A stretch of 64,000 nt of DNA from Polaribacter atrinae (GCF_038023995.1 NZ_CP150660.1:3222501-3286500), one strand, 5' to 3'; positions 44,017 through 53,736 are shown, counted from the first letter of the stretch. Program-made: numbers and translations. Notes: generated from the letters alone by a model not told the origin.

Positions 44017-46664
44017 ATGATAAAACATTTACACAACTCAATTACTAAAATTTTATTCTTTTTACTGATCATTTTAAGCATATCTATAACTGCTCAGGAT
44101 GAACCATTTAATTGTGATTATAACGCATATTTATTTCAGAGAAATGATATTTATGCCTTAGATTTAGCTTCAGGTAGCTCTTATGTTGTAAAAGAAGATG
44201 TTACAGAAGGATCTGTAAATGCAGTAGGTTATAACCCTGCAGACGGATATATTTGGGGATCATTAAGTACGCCTGCAAAAACAATTGTAAGAATTGGAAA
44301 AAACTTTAATGTAGAAACTTTTTATATAGATGAGTTACCAACTTCTAGCAGATATGTTGGAGATGTTAGTTCTGAAGGAATTTACTATTTAAAAGGTGGT
44401 GGAACTAGTTTTTTAAAATAGATTTAAATCCTGAATCTGCTAATTACACAAAATATGTAAGTACAAATACCTTATCAAAAAATATTTCTGTGCATGATTG
44501 GGCTTTTAATGCTGTTGATGGTCATTTATATACTGTAGAAAAAAAGACAAATATATTGTATCGAATTAACGCTGCTACAGGTGAAGTAACTGACTTAGGA
44601 GAAGTTCCTATTTTATCAGGTTTAAGTTATACGTATGGAGCTGTTTATTTTGATGCTTCAGGTCGTTTTTATGTTTCAGCAAACCAAACAGGAACAGTAT
44701 ATGTTATTCAAAGTGTACAAACATTACAAGAAGGAAGCTCTTTAGATTCTAATCTTTTTGCATACGGACCTTCAAGTAGTTCTAATGATGGTGCAAGATG
44801 TCCTACGGCACCTGTGCCTCAAGAAGATTGTGCAAATGGTGTAGATGATGATGGAGATGGATTAGTAGACTGTGATGATCCTGCGTGTTCTGGTGTTGCA
44901 GCTTGTCCTGTACTTGCGCCAGAAGTTTCTAGTGGAAATGATGGTGGTTTAGAAAGTAATGACCGTCTTTCTCAGCAAATAAATCAAAGAAATTATTTAA
45001 GGAAAAAAGAGAATTATAAGTTTGACAAATCAAAAGCAAAAAGAGTAATAAAAACTAAGAATTATAAAAAGACTGTATCAAAAAGTACAAGTTTTGAATT
45101 AAAAGATTTAATTCCTTTGGATGTAATTCCTGGAACTACAACCTTAGAATCTTCTCCGTCAGATTTAATTGCTATTACAAATGCAACCGAACTGTATTCT
45201 GTAGATTATGTAAAGGATGGAGAAACAGTAGCTGTTGTTTTGGCAACAAAAACAGAAAACGGAGTGTATGAACATACTAAGTTTATTTGTGATCGATTGT
45301 TAGGAGCAGAATTATTATCTGTTTCTACCATAGAACTATTTCAAGAAGAGGTGGAAGAAGGAGAAGATGGCGAAGAAAAAGAGGGCGTACACTTTATTAA
45401 ATCAATTATAAAGAATAGCAACGAATCAAAGGAATTTGTTTTAAGTTTTTCTGGAAGATTGATTAATGATGATGTAAATTTTGAAATAGACAGTCATTGG
45501 AATATTGATAAATATGAAGCGGGAGCAACTTATTATAACTTTCAAATTTGGACAAATAGTGTAGATGATTTGTTAACTTTGGGAGAAGAAGCTTTGGCTT
45601 TATTTGAAATACAAAAGCCTATTTCAGATTATGTTACATCAACACCACCACCTGTTTTTGTTAAAAAAGGAGAATATGTAAACGGTACTTTAGAATTAGA
45701 GTTGATTAATGTTAGAAGAAGTAAAAGTGTGGTTATTGATGCTGGATTTAAAAGAACAGAAACTTCTGCAACAGAGTATTTTAATAATACAATGAGTTTA
45801 ACAGGTAATTATATTGAATCTTTGGTTATTGAAACAGGAAACATTTTTGACATTGGTTTTAGAATTGAAAATGAATATAATTTAACTCCAGATGATTTAT
45901 TTATGTCGGATGGTGTTTGGGGAAAAGATGATTCTCCTGCAGGAACAACTGTTAGCGAATTTGCAATTACACAAAATGATAATATTTATGTTGGTAGTGG
46001 GTATAGGGTAGAAAGAAATATTTATTTAAAAGCAATAACAAGTGAATATGTTTCTGCATTTAGATCATTTACACCAAGAACTACCGCTGTTGATTTATCT
46101 GAATTTGATACGTTTGAGTTAGATGCAAGCGGAACAGGTGATTTAGAGATTACAATTTTAAAAGAAGGTATTGATGCGTGGGAAAATCAATTTAGAACCA
46201 CTATAAAGTTAAACGAAACAGAAAGTCATTATACAATTCCTTTAGCACATTTTGTATCTGCAGCGGGAGGTAATATTAATCTAACAGATGCTATAAACAT
46301 TACTTTTACCATGTCTTCTGATGGAACAACCGTTTTAGAGAAAGAAATGAATTTAAAAGATATACAGTTTACACAACAAGCACTTAACGTTAATACAGAG
46401 GTTATTGCAGAAAATGAAGCAATATTAACTCCAAATCCAATGAGTTACAATGCTAATTTAAGTTTTTATGCAGAAACAAATGCAGTAACAAAAATTGAAG
46501 TATATAATGTAACGGGTGCTTTGGTTAAATATACGGAAGAAAATACCACGATTGGAAACAATAAAGTTTCTCTGTTAAGAGAAGGTTTAAAATCTGGTGT
46601 TTATTTTATCAAAATTAGAAATGATTTTAGAAATTATAAAACAATTAAATTGGTTGTGAATTAA
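44017..46664 (+). pseudogene. T9SS-sorted secreted protein gene with a single-base frameshift
   Basis: The frame starting at 44017 (signal peptide ending ITAQ, then a beta-propeller-like region) stops at 44419-44421. Coding continues in the next frame from about 44412 to 46664 (KIDLNPESANY onward). Adding one T to the six-T run at 44409-44414 restores a protein of about 880 residues. It has a calcium-loop-like motif (NGVDDDGDGLVDCDDPAC), a middle region of unknown fold and a C-terminal type A sorting domain (LTPNPMSYNANLSFY to TIKLVVN) for type 9 secretion. It is either a pseudogene, a homopolymer phase switch or a sequencing error. IS copy 2 is inserted 3 bp after its stop codon. Confidence 0.8.
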
Positions 46665-46696
46665 AAAGGCAGTATCTCATAAACTGTGTAAGTTTT

Positions 46697-46732
46697 AAAA
46701 TCTCAGGTTAAATATTAATCTGAGATTTTTTT
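46697..46732 (+). terminator. Hairpin in the transposase leader of IS copy 2
   Basis: AAAATCTCAG / CTGAGATTTT followed by a run of T, between the left end and the transposase ATG. Read-through from the T9SS gene would end here. Confidence 0.65.
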
Positions 46733-46760
46733 ATTCATTAATTTTAACTTTTACACACTT

Positions 46761-47957
46761 ATGAAACCAGAAGATTTATTAAACGAAGACTTTTTAAAAC
46801 AATTCAAGAATGCACCAGAGCTAACATCCTTTTTAGAACAGTTGCACAAACGTGGTATTGAGAAGTTACTAGAAGGGGAACTAGATGCCCATTTAGACTA
46901 CGATAAGCACAAAAAAAGTAAAGCAGCCAACCTTCGAAATGGTTACACTAAAAAGAAATTAAAATCCGTTTTAGGAGAAACAGAGATTCAAGTTCCTCGA
47001 GACCGTGATAGTTCTTTTAATCCTTTAATTGTAAAGAAAAGAGAAAGTACAACAGAAGGCATCGAAAATATTATTATATCGCTTTATGCCAAAGGCATGA
47101 GTAACAGTGATATTGAAGAACAAATACGTGAGCTGTACGATTTTAATATTTCTACATCCACTATTTCAAGGATTACAGATAAGATTACAGAAGATGTTAT
47201 TGCTTGGCGGAACAGGCCTTTGGAGGCCACTTACCTAATTGTTTGGATGGATGGCATCGTATTTAAAGTTAGGGAAAACTCTAAAGTCATAAACAAGACT
47301 ATTTATATTGCAGTAGGCCTGAGAACAGATGGCAAAAAGGAAGTCCTAGGATTATGGTTAGGTAAAAATGAATCTTCAGCCTTTTGGATGAGTGTTTTAA
47401 CCGATATTAAAGCTCGAGGAACTCAAGATATACTTATCACAGCTACCGATAATTTAAATGGATTTACGGATACTATTAAAACTATTTTTCCGAAATCAAC
47501 GACTCAAATTTGTGTTGTGCATCAAATAAGAAATTCGTGTCGTTACGTGGTCTGGAAGGACAAAAAGGAATTTACTCGTGACATGAAGCAAATCTATACT
47601 GCTCCTACAAAAGAAGCTGCCAAAGCTGCTTTAAATGACTTCAAAACTAAATGGGATTCTAAATATTCTTACGCCATTAAAAGTTGGGAAAATAATTGGG
47701 ATGAGCTTACAGTATTCTTTGATTTTCCTATTGAAATAAGAACCATAATCTACACCACAAATCTTATAGAAAACCTAAATGGAAAGATACGGAAATACAC
47801 AAAAAACAAACTCTCGTTTCCAACCGATGAAGCAGTTATGAAATCCGTGTTTTTAGCTTTGAGAGAAAGCACTAAAAAATGGACCATGCCAATCAGAAAT
47901 TGGGGAGTGATACTAAATCAATTTTTAGCTATATTTGAAAACAGGATTAAGTTATAA
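46761..47957 (+). CDS. IS256-family (mutator-type) transposase
   Basis: 398 residues, identical to the transposase at 5633-6829, including the candidate catalytic residues in [11 protein letters not shown] and TATDNLNGF and the [13 protein letters not shown] segment. The frame is intact, so this copy may be active. The start is the ATG 29 bp after the leader hairpin. Confidence 0.95.
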   Translation: MKPEDLLNEDFLKQFKNAPELTSFLEQLHKRGIEKLLEGELDAHLDYDKHKKSKAANLRNGYTKKKLKSVLGETEIQVPRDRDSSFNPLIVKKRESTTEGIENIIISLYAKGMSNSDIEEQIRELYDFNISTSTISRITDKITEDVIAWRNRPLEATYLIVWMDGIVFKVRENSKVINKTIYIAVGLRTDGKKEVLGLWLGKNESSAFWMSVLTDIKARGTQDILITATDNLNGFTDTIKTIFPKSTTQICVVHQIRNSCRYVVWKDKKEFTRDMKQIYTAPTKEAAKAALNDFKTKWDSKYSYAIKSWENNWDELTVFFDFPIEIRTIIYTTNLIENLNGKIRKYTKNKLSFPTDEAVMKSVFLALRESTKKWTMPIRNWGVILNQFLAIFENRIKL

Positions 47958-48036
47958 ATAACCTAACCCTGAAATTTTGAACTTACACACTTTTTAGGAT
48001 AGTGTCATTAAAAATAATTTTCACCTATTGTTTATT

Positions 48037-48075
48037 AAAAAATCCCGTAATTAATTTTTAATTACGGGATTTTTT
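48037..48075 (+). terminator. Strong terminator, originally of the T9SS gene
   Basis: Perfect 18-bp stem AAAAAATCCCGTAATTAA / TTAATTACGGGATTTTTT, very short loop, then more T. Without the IS it would lie about 30 bp after the T9SS stop codon. Confidence 0.9.
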
Positions 48076-48561
48076 TTTAAATATTTTTTCATCATCGTAG
48101 ATCTTTAATGCTGTAATACTTTTTTTTGGGGGGATTGTGGTTCTTTTTTTGTCATGCTTTTGTGTAGAAGTTACTTAATAGGTTCTTAAAAAGAACGTGA
48201 GCTTAAGCTCTATTAAATGTATCTGAAGAATTAAACTTGTAAGTTTATATGATCAAGGAAAAATAGTAAGTAAGTTTTAAGAAACCTTATAGATTCCTTT
48301 ATTTATTTTTAATAGGAATATAGTTGTTTTTTCTTTTTTTTGTTTTTAACTAACTGATAAAAAGGTTTTAAAGTTTGTTTAAGTAGCGTTATTTTTTATT
48401 GGATGCTATGGTTTGTAAGTAATACTATCTTATAATCTAGTGTATTAGCTCTTTAAAAGGTTTTTTAATTTACAAAACTTAGCTAAACGGGGCAAAGATG
48501 CTATTTAACTATAGTTAAATGTTAATGAGTTGATTTGATGTTTTTTAAGAGGTTTTAAGAT

Positions 48562-48569
48562 TATCTTTG
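48562..48569 (+). promoter_or_regulatory. -7 promoter box of a candidate small RNA
   Basis: TATCTTTG fits TAnnTTTG; TTTG at 48534-48537 could be the -33 element, with a spacing of 24 bp, slightly longer than usual. Confidence 0.4.
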
Positions 48570-48574
48570 AATAA

Positions 48575-48672
48575 GATTATAAGAAATTGATATAAAGTTT
48601 AAAAATATATAGTCCCCTAGATTGTCCCCCAATTTTTCCTAAAACCATGTCTAAATTTAGATATGGTTTTTT
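48575..48672 (+). ncRNA. Candidate small RNA with C-rich region and terminator hairpin
   Basis: A promoter-like box at 48562-48569 is followed about 70 bp later by the hairpin AAACCAT-TCTAAA / TTTAGA-ATGGTTT and a T-run, with no open frame between. The transcript would contain TCCCCTAGATTGTCCCCC, an unusual C-rich stretch in such AT-rich DNA, which could pair with G-rich mRNA. The C-rich box plus hairpin closely resembles the ftsZ 3' region (43845-43893). Alternatively it is a relic 3' end of a lost gene. Confidence 0.4.
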
Positions 48673-48770
48673 CTTGTTATACTATAAGAGGTCTGCTTTG
48701 TGCTTTTATTGTTCGTGAAAAAATAGTCTTTTAATAGGTAATCTTGTTTACAAAAATAGTCTGCGTGAAG

Positions 48771-48819
48771 GATTGAAGCAATTGTTTGAGCTCTTTTTGT
48801 TTTTACAAAAAAGCGAGTG
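48771..48819. repeat. 49-bp dispersed intergenic repeat, copy 2
   Basis: Matches 15127-15175 except for two bases. Here it is followed by GGAAAGCCTGACCTGAAAGG, which is absent after copy 1. Confidence 0.75.
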
Positions 48820-48918
48820 TGGAAAGCCTGACCTGAAAGGGTACGCCATAAAATAACTTCTACTAATATTTGTTTTTATGGAGTATGATTAAAGAATGGT
48901 AGACGTTTTAAAACAAAA

Positions 48919-48945
48919 AAAATCCATCTATATAAGATGGATTTT
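48919..48945 (-). terminator. Terminator of the aspartate aminotransferase gene
   Basis: Stem AAAATCCATCT / AGATGGATTTT, 5-nt loop, followed on the minus strand by eight T. It lies 22 bp past the stop codon at 48968. Confidence 0.85.
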
Positions 48946-48967
48946 AATATGTAATGAGATTTAAAGT

Positions 48968-50155
48968 TTAACTTAATGCTTCTTTAATTCTTTTAATTGC
49001 TTCTCTAATTTGTAATTCTGATGCTGCATAAGATATTCTAATACAGTTTGGCGTACCAAAAGCTTCACCGGTTACTGTAGCCACATTTGCTCTTTCTAAG
49101 ATAAATAAAGAGAAATCACTTGCAGTTTCTATCTTATATCCGTTGATAGTTTTACCAAAGAATGCAGAAACATCTGGAAAAACGTAAAAAGCTCCTTCTG
49201 GAACGTTTACTTTAAAACCATCAATTTCTCTTAATAATCCAATAATGATATCTCTACGAGTTTTAAACTCGTCTACCATATATTGAATTTTAGAAACTGG
49301 TGCTAAAACTGCTGTAATTGCTGCTCTTTGAGCAATACAGTTTGTACCAGAAGTAATTTGACCTTGCATTTTTGTACATGCTTTAGCAATCCATTCTGGA
49401 GCACCAATATAACCAATTCTCCAACCTGTCATAGCAAATGCTTTTGCCAAACCGTTTACAGTAATGGTTCTGTCGTACATGCTTTCAATTGCTGCAAAAC
49501 TAAATGGTTTTGTTTCGTAATTGATATGTTCATAGATTTCATCTGATAAGATAAAAATCTGTGGGTGTTTTTCTAAAACTGCTGCCAACGCTCTGTATTC
49601 TGCTTCACTATAAATAGTTCCACTTGGGTTGTTTGGTGAGTTAAAGAAAATCATTTTTGTTTTAGGCGTAATAGAAGCTTCTAATTGTTCTGGAGTGATT
49701 TTAAAATCATTCTCTATAGAAGAAGGAATTTCTACATACGTTGCTTCGCATAAAATTGCAATTGCAGAGTAGCTTACCCAATAAGGTGCTGGTAATAAAA
49801 CTTCGTCACCTGGGTTTAATAATACTTGTGCTATGTTTGCAATAGATTGTTTTGCTCCTGTAGAAACAACAATCTGACTTGGTTTGTAAACTAAGTCATT
49901 ATCGCGCTTAAATTTAGTGCAAATAGCTTCTTTTAAATCTGCATACCCATCTACTGGAGAATACGAATTGTAATTTTGATTGATAGCTTCAATAGCAGCG
50001 TCTTTAATAAAATCTGGAGTATTAAAATCTGGTTCTCCCAAACTTAAACCAATAATATCTTTTCCTTCTGCTCTTAGTTCTCTTGCTTTAGCAGCCATTG
50101 CTAAGGTTTGAGATACAGGTAAACTGTTAATTCTGTCCGATAATGGATTTTTCAT
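48968..50155 (-). CDS. aspC: Pyridoxal-phosphate aspartate aminotransferase (class I, type Ib)
   Basis: 395 residues. PLP enzyme motifs: GLSLGEPDFNTP near the N-terminus, VSTGAKQSI, the FFNSPNNPSGTIYSE active-site segment, ILSDEIYEHI, and the Schiff-base Lys in NGLAKAFAMTGWRIGY. It closely follows the Bacillus/Thermus type aspartate aminotransferases that move amino groups between aspartate and 2-oxoglutarate; some members also use prephenate. It is the second gene after a fatty acid desaturase (29-bp gap) on the minus strand, with a terminator after it. Confidence 0.92.
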   Translation of the reverse strand: MKNPLSDRINSLPVSQTLAMAAKARELRAEGKDIIGLSLGEPDFNTPDFIKDAAIEAINQNYNSYSPVDGYADLKEAICTKFKRDNDLVYKPSQIVVSTGAKQSIANIAQVLLNPGDEVLLPAPYWVSYSAIAILCEATYVEIPSSIENDFKITPEQLEASITPKTKMIFFNSPNNPSGTIYSEAEYRALAAVLEKHPQIFILSDEIYEHINYETKPFSFAAIESMYDRTITVNGLAKAFAMTGWRIGYIGAPEWIAKACTKMQGQITSGTNCIAQRAAITAVLAPVSKIQYMVDEFKTRRDIIIGLLREIDGFKVNVPEGAFYVFPDVSAFFGKTINGYKIETASDFSLFILERANVATVTGEAFGTPNCIRISYAASELQIREAIKRIKEALS

Positions 50156-50184
50156 CTTACTGTTAGTTGTTGTTGTTGTTTTAC

Positions 50185-51276
50185 TTATGCTATTTCTGGG
50201 TTTTTACCCAAAACTCCCAAATGTCTAAAATGTTCTATAACTGCTTTACGCATGGTTGCATATTCGTTATAAGGCAAATTAAATTCCTTGGCGGTTTCTT
50301 TTACAATTTTAGCTAATTTATCATAATGTACATGAGAAATATGCGGAAAAATATGATGTTCAACTTGATGATTTAACCCACCTGTATAGAAGTTTACCAA
50401 CCAATTGCTAGGCGCAAAGTTAGATGTAGTGTATAATTGGTGGACTGCCCAAGTGTGTTCTAAATTTCCATCTTCATCTGGAAGTGGCATTTCTGTATTT
50501 GGTACAATATGTGCCAATTGAAAAACCAAACTTAAAATCATACCTGCAGTATAGTGCATTACAAAGAATCCTATTAAAACTTTCCACCAAGCAATGTCTA
50601 AAACTAATAAAGGTAAAACAATCCAAAGGGCATAATAAGCTATTTTAGAAATTACCAATTTGGTCCATTCTGTTGCTGGGTTAGGGAATTTACCATAAGA
50701 TAATTTGCGTTTTAAATAACGATGCATTTGTTTAATATCTGTAGTAATTGCCCAGTTAATGGTTAATAAACCATATAAAAATATAGAATAATATTTCTGA
50801 ATTTTATGTACTGGCAGCCACTTAGAATGTTGAGAAAAACGAATAATTCGTCCTGCATCTATATCTTCATCATGCCCTTCTACGTTGGTAAATGTATGGT
50901 GTAAAACATTGTGTTGTACTTTCCAATTATACACGTTTCCGGCAAGAATATAAATACTACTTCCCATAAGTTTGTTAACCCATTTTCTTTTAGAAAAAGA
51001 ATCGTGATTGGCATCGTGCATCACATTCATACCAACACCAGCCATTCCTATTCCGGTAATCACCATTAAAAGTGCCATTACCCACTGAGGCATAGTAACT
51101 GTTAAGATTAAAATAAATGGAACTAAGAAAAGAGAAAACATAATAATTGCTTTTGTGTACAATTTCCAGTTTCCTGTTCTTTTTAATTCGTTTTCTTTAA
51201 AATATGTATTTACTCTTTTATTAAGGGTTCTAAAGAATTTAGCTTTATCAACTCTCGAAAAATTTATTGTTTTCAT
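50185..51276 (-). CDS. Membrane fatty acid desaturase (acyl-lipid/acyl-CoA type)
   Basis: 363 residues with about four membrane helices. The three His boxes that bind the di-iron centre are HDANHDS, HNVLHHTFTN and HQVEHHIFPHIS. The QVEHH form is usual for front-end (delta-5/delta-6-like) desaturases, though no cytochrome b5 domain is present, so electrons must come from a separate carrier. It introduces double bases-independent unsaturation into lipid chains, probably adjusting membrane fluidity in the cold. It is divergent from rsmG. Confidence 0.9.
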   Translation of the reverse strand: MKTINFSRVDKAKFFRTLNKRVNTYFKENELKRTGNWKLYTKAIIMFSLFLVPFILILTVTMPQWVMALLMVITGIGMAGVGMNVMHDANHDSFSKRKWVNKLMGSSIYILAGNVYNWKVQHNVLHHTFTNVEGHDEDIDAGRIIRFSQHSKWLPVHKIQKYYSIFLYGLLTINWAITTDIKQMHRYLKRKLSYGKFPNPATEWTKLVISKIAYYALWIVLPLLVLDIAWWKVLIGFFVMHYTAGMILSLVFQLAHIVPNTEMPLPDEDGNLEHTWAVHQLYTTSNFAPSNWLVNFYTGGLNHQVEHHIFPHISHVHYDKLAKIVKETAKEFNLPYNEYATMRKAVIEHFRHLGVLGKNPEIA

Positions 51277-51371
51277 GTACTGTTTTAAATAATTTACAAA
51301 AATATGCTTTTTGAAATAGCTTTTTATGATAAACGTCAGTTATTGTTAAGAATTGTTCCAATGCAAATGGC

Positions 51372-51379
51372 TATTTTTG
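51372..51379 (+). promoter_or_regulatory. -7 promoter box for rsmG
   Basis: TATTTTTG fits TAnnTTTG and lies 20 bp before the ATG at 51400. It is inside the longer in-frame reading that begins at 51304, so that start is unlikely. Confidence 0.5.
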
Positions 51380-51399
51380 CAATTCAAATATATTTATTG

Positions 51400-52029
51400 A
51401 TGGAAATTATACTTAAATACTTTAAAGACCTAACGGCAACTCAAATTGATCAGTTCTCTAAACTTCAAGAATTATACCAAGATTGGAATTTAAAAATAAA
51501 CGTTGTTTCTAGAAAAGATATAGACGAATTATACTTACGCCATGTCTTGCACTCTTTGGCAATAGCCAAAGTGGTACAGTTTAAACCCGGATCTAAAGTA
51601 ATGGATGTTGGTACTGGTGGAGGTTTTCCTGGTATTCCTTTAGCCATTTTATTTCCAGAAACTCAGTTTCATTTAGTAGATTCTATTGGTAAAAAGATAA
51701 AAGTAGTAAATGAAGTTGTTGCTGGTTTAGGTTTAGAAAATGTAAAAACTACCAATGGTAGAGTAGAAGAGGTAAAAGATACTTATGATTTTATTGTAAG
51801 TAGAGCAGTAGCACAAATGGAAACTTTTGTGGGATGGACAAAAGGTAGAATTGCCAAAAAACAAAATCACGATTTAAAAAACGGAATCTTATACTTAAAA
51901 GGTGGAGATTTATCTGAAGAATTAAAATTATACACTTCTGCTACAATTTACGATTTACCTGACTTTTTTGATGAAGATTTTTATGAAACAAAAAAAGTGG
52001 TTCATTTAGGGATGAAGTATAAAGCATAA
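51400..52029 (+). CDS. rsmG: 16S rRNA (guanine527-N7)-methyltransferase RsmG
   Basis: 209 residues from MEIILKYFKDLT, the normal length; an ATG 96 bp further upstream would precede the promoter box. Motifs: QELYQDWNLKINVVSRKD, LYLRHVLHSLAI, the SAM-binding VMDVGTGGGFPGIPLAI and FIVSRAVAQME. It methylates N7 of G527 in 16S rRNA. Its terminator lies within the 3' end of the convergent transporter gene. Confidence 0.95.
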   Translation: MEIILKYFKDLTATQIDQFSKLQELYQDWNLKINVVSRKDIDELYLRHVLHSLAIAKVVQFKPGSKVMDVGTGGGFPGIPLAILFPETQFHLVDSIGKKIKVVNEVVAGLGLENVKTTNGRVEEVKDTYDFIVSRAVAQMETFVGWTKGRIAKKQNHDLKNGILYLKGGDLSEELKLYTSATIYDLPDFFDEDFYETKKVVHLGMKYKA

Positions 52030-52065
52030 TGCTTTAAGAAATAAAAATATTAAGTATTAAGATTT

Positions 52066-53037
52066 TTAGAGGCTGCTATTTTTAGCAGCCTTTTTTGTTG
52101 CTACAATACTAATGATTAGTATTTGTGTGGCATGAAACAACATTAGTGGTAATAAAACAATACCAATAGTTGCCATGTTACCAAAGAGTATTTTTGAAAA
52201 GACCGTACCATGTACTAAAGACTTTTTTGTACCACAAAATTGTGCTGTTATTTGATCTTCTCTGTTAAGTTTTAGTTTTTTAGACAAAAAACCAGTGAGG
52301 TAAAAAGCGATAGAAAACAATAGGATAACACCACCTAAAATAATGCATAAATCTAAAAACGAAACAGCGCTAAAGATGTTTCTTTCAAAAGATTCTGCAA
52401 AACTTTTGTAAATAATTAAAAGGATAATCGATTTATCAAAAAGAGTAAGTTTACTGCTGTGTTTTTGTACAAAAGCACCAAAAAAACGTTGTAAAGAAAG
52501 TCCAATTATAACCGGTACAATTATTTGAAGAATTAGTTTGATATAAATATCAGTAAAATCGAAGTCTGATTGTATTTCATTAACAAATAGTCCCATCCAT
52601 AAAGGAGTTATGGCAATACCAATAATTCCAGAAATACTGGCATTAAAAATTGCTCCAGGAATATTTCCTTTAGCTAAAGAAACCATTACAACCGAAGAAG
52701 ATACTGTAGATGGTAAAGCAGCTAAGAAAAAGAAGGCTAACCAAATGGTTTCTTGTTCTGAATTTTGTATAAATGGATGTACTAATAAAACGAGTAAGGG
52801 AAACAATAAAAAGGTAGATAGTTGTACCAAAATATGTAATTTCCAGTTTTTGAGTCCTGCTTTTAACTTACTCGGACTCAGTTTTAATCCGTAGAAAAAG
52901 AAAATAAGTGAAATACCAATAGAACTAATCGTGTTAATTGGAAACTTACTTTCTTGTGTTCCCCATTGAGGAAATAAATAAGCTATTAGTATTACGACTA
53001 CTATAGAGAGAACAAACTTATCAATCTTTATTTTCAT
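52066..53037 (-). CDS. SBF-like (bile acid:sodium symporter family) transporter
   Basis: 323 residues with nine to ten membrane helices. The start (FVLSIVVVILIAYLFPQWG), GISLIFFFYGLKLSP, FFLAALPSTVSSSVVMVSLAKGN and FCGTKKSLVHGT match SBF-like proteins (relatives of ASBT and YfeH). These move organic anions with sodium; the substrate is unknown. It is 15 bp downstream of the DUF1826 gene, so the two form an operon. Its 3' end contains the rsmG terminator. Confidence 0.85.
   Translation of the reverse strand: MKIKIDKFVLSIVVVILIAYLFPQWGTQESKFPINTISSIGISLIFFFYGLKLSPSKLKAGLKNWKLHILVQLSTFLLFPLLVLLVHPFIQNSEQETIWLAFFFLAALPSTVSSSVVMVSLAKGNIPGAIFNASISGIIGIAITPLWMGLFVNEIQSDFDFTDIYIKLILQIIVPVIIGLSLQRFFGAFVQKHSSKLTLFDKSIILLIIYKSFAESFERNIFSAVSFLDLCIILGGVILLFSIAFYLTGFLSKKLKLNREDQITAQFCGTKKSLVHGTVFSKILFGNMATIGIVLLPLMLFHATQILIISIVATKKAAKNSSL
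52071..52096 (+). terminator. Terminator of rsmG
   Basis: Perfect stem GGCTGCTA / TAGCAGCC, 4-nt loop, then TTTTTT. It overlaps the last codons of the transporter gene on the minus strand (stop at 52066). Confidence 0.85.
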
Positions 53038-53052
53038 ACATTATTTTTAAAA

Positions 53053-53736
53053 TTAACAAATCATCATCAACCGATGTTCTCCTGTTTTTTCTTTTGGAGC
53101 TCTATGCAGACAAGGAAGTACTTTGCTTTCTGGATGATCTATTGCTAGTTTCCATAAATTACCGATTCCTAAATTTATTGGTTGTGCTTCTGGTTTTGCT
53201 TGATAATGTAAATCAAAGAAATATTCACTTAAAAACGATTCAAAACCAGCATCTGGTCCATCATAAAGTTTTTTGAGTTCAATTCTTATTTCTGGAACTA
53301 AAATTTTTTGTGTGCCTTGCGAGTTCGGTAAAATATCACTTGATGCTCCATGATATGTGCATAAAAAAGTATCTGCTGGTATTGGAGAACGATCTACATG
53401 AAACGAATATACATCCGTAGGGAAAAAAGGAAATGCATCATCTCTCTCGTAATGCTTAATGATATTTAAAGTTGGAATTTTACCATGTTTTTTTAATACC
53501 TTAAAGTCGTTTAAAAGAATTTCTAGCGCAAGTTGACCTTGTTCACTTAACTGAAGATCTAAAAGTTGTTGAGGGAGAATTTCACTCATATTTCCATCTA
53601 GTGTAATTTTATTGACTATTTCAGAAAAATCACCTTTTAAAGTACGGTTCCAACAGATTGCGTTGATATCTCCTTTAAATTTAGTAGATAGTAAATCATT
53701 AAAGTTATCAACTTTATAAATTTGATTTTTGCTCAT
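53053..53736 (-). CDS. DUF1826 family protein
   Basis: 227 residues, no signal peptide. NAICWNRTL near the start, DVYSFHVDRSPIPADTFLCTYHG in the middle, and the end CLHRAPKEKTGEHRLMMIC agree with DUF1826, where His and Arg residues of these segments are conserved. The function is not known; in some bacteria such genes accompany metal-homeostasis loci. It is upstream of and probably co-transcribed with the SBF-like transporter. Confidence 0.7.
   Translation of the reverse strand: MSKNQIYKVDNFNDLLSTKFKGDINAICWNRTLKGDFSEIVNKITLDGNMSEILPQQLLDLQLSEQGQLALEILLNDFKVLKKHGKIPTLNIIKHYERDDAFPFFPTDVYSFHVDRSPIPADTFLCTYHGASSDILPNSQGTQKILVPEIRIELKKLYDGPDAGFESFLSEYFFDLHYQAKPEAQPINLGIGNLWKLAIDHPESKVLPCLHRAPKEKTGEHRLMMIC

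Larger units (their letters stand above)
46668..48006 (+). mobile_element. IS256-family insertion sequence, copy 2 (1339 bp, complete)
   Basis: The element runs from GGCAGTATCTC to GATAGTGTC, flanked by the 8-bp duplication ATTAAAAA at 46660-46667 and 48007-48014. It has the same length, ends and transposase as copy 1 (5584-6922) but opposite orientation. The target duplication includes the stop codon of the T9SS gene, which the left copy preserves. The gene's terminator (48037-48075) now lies beyond the element. Confidence 0.95.
48015..48967. other. Gene-free region of about 950 bp
   Basis: No convincing protein gene on either strand. It holds the original terminator of the T9SS gene (48037-48075), an AT-rich stretch with a T8G6 run (about 48119-48132), a candidate small RNA (48575-48672), a dispersed 49-bp repeat (48771-48819) and the terminator of the aminotransferase gene (48919-48945). 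Confidence 0.7.

Noticed and set aside
5584..48006. A 42-kb composite transposon bounded by the two IS copies and carrying the dcw cluster
   Set aside because: Each copy has its own 8-bp duplication (TTTATCGA and ATTAAAAA). A composite transposon would show one duplication at its outer ends, and the content is core genome.
48119..48132. A G-quadruplex or phase-variable tract at the T8G6 run
   Set aside because: Only one G-run of six is present, with no further G-runs close enough for a quadruplex and no gene whose frame or promoter it would alter.
51304..51399. An N-terminal extension of RsmG from the ATG at 51304
   Set aside because: A promoter box lies within it at 51372-51379 and the extra residues do not resemble RsmG.
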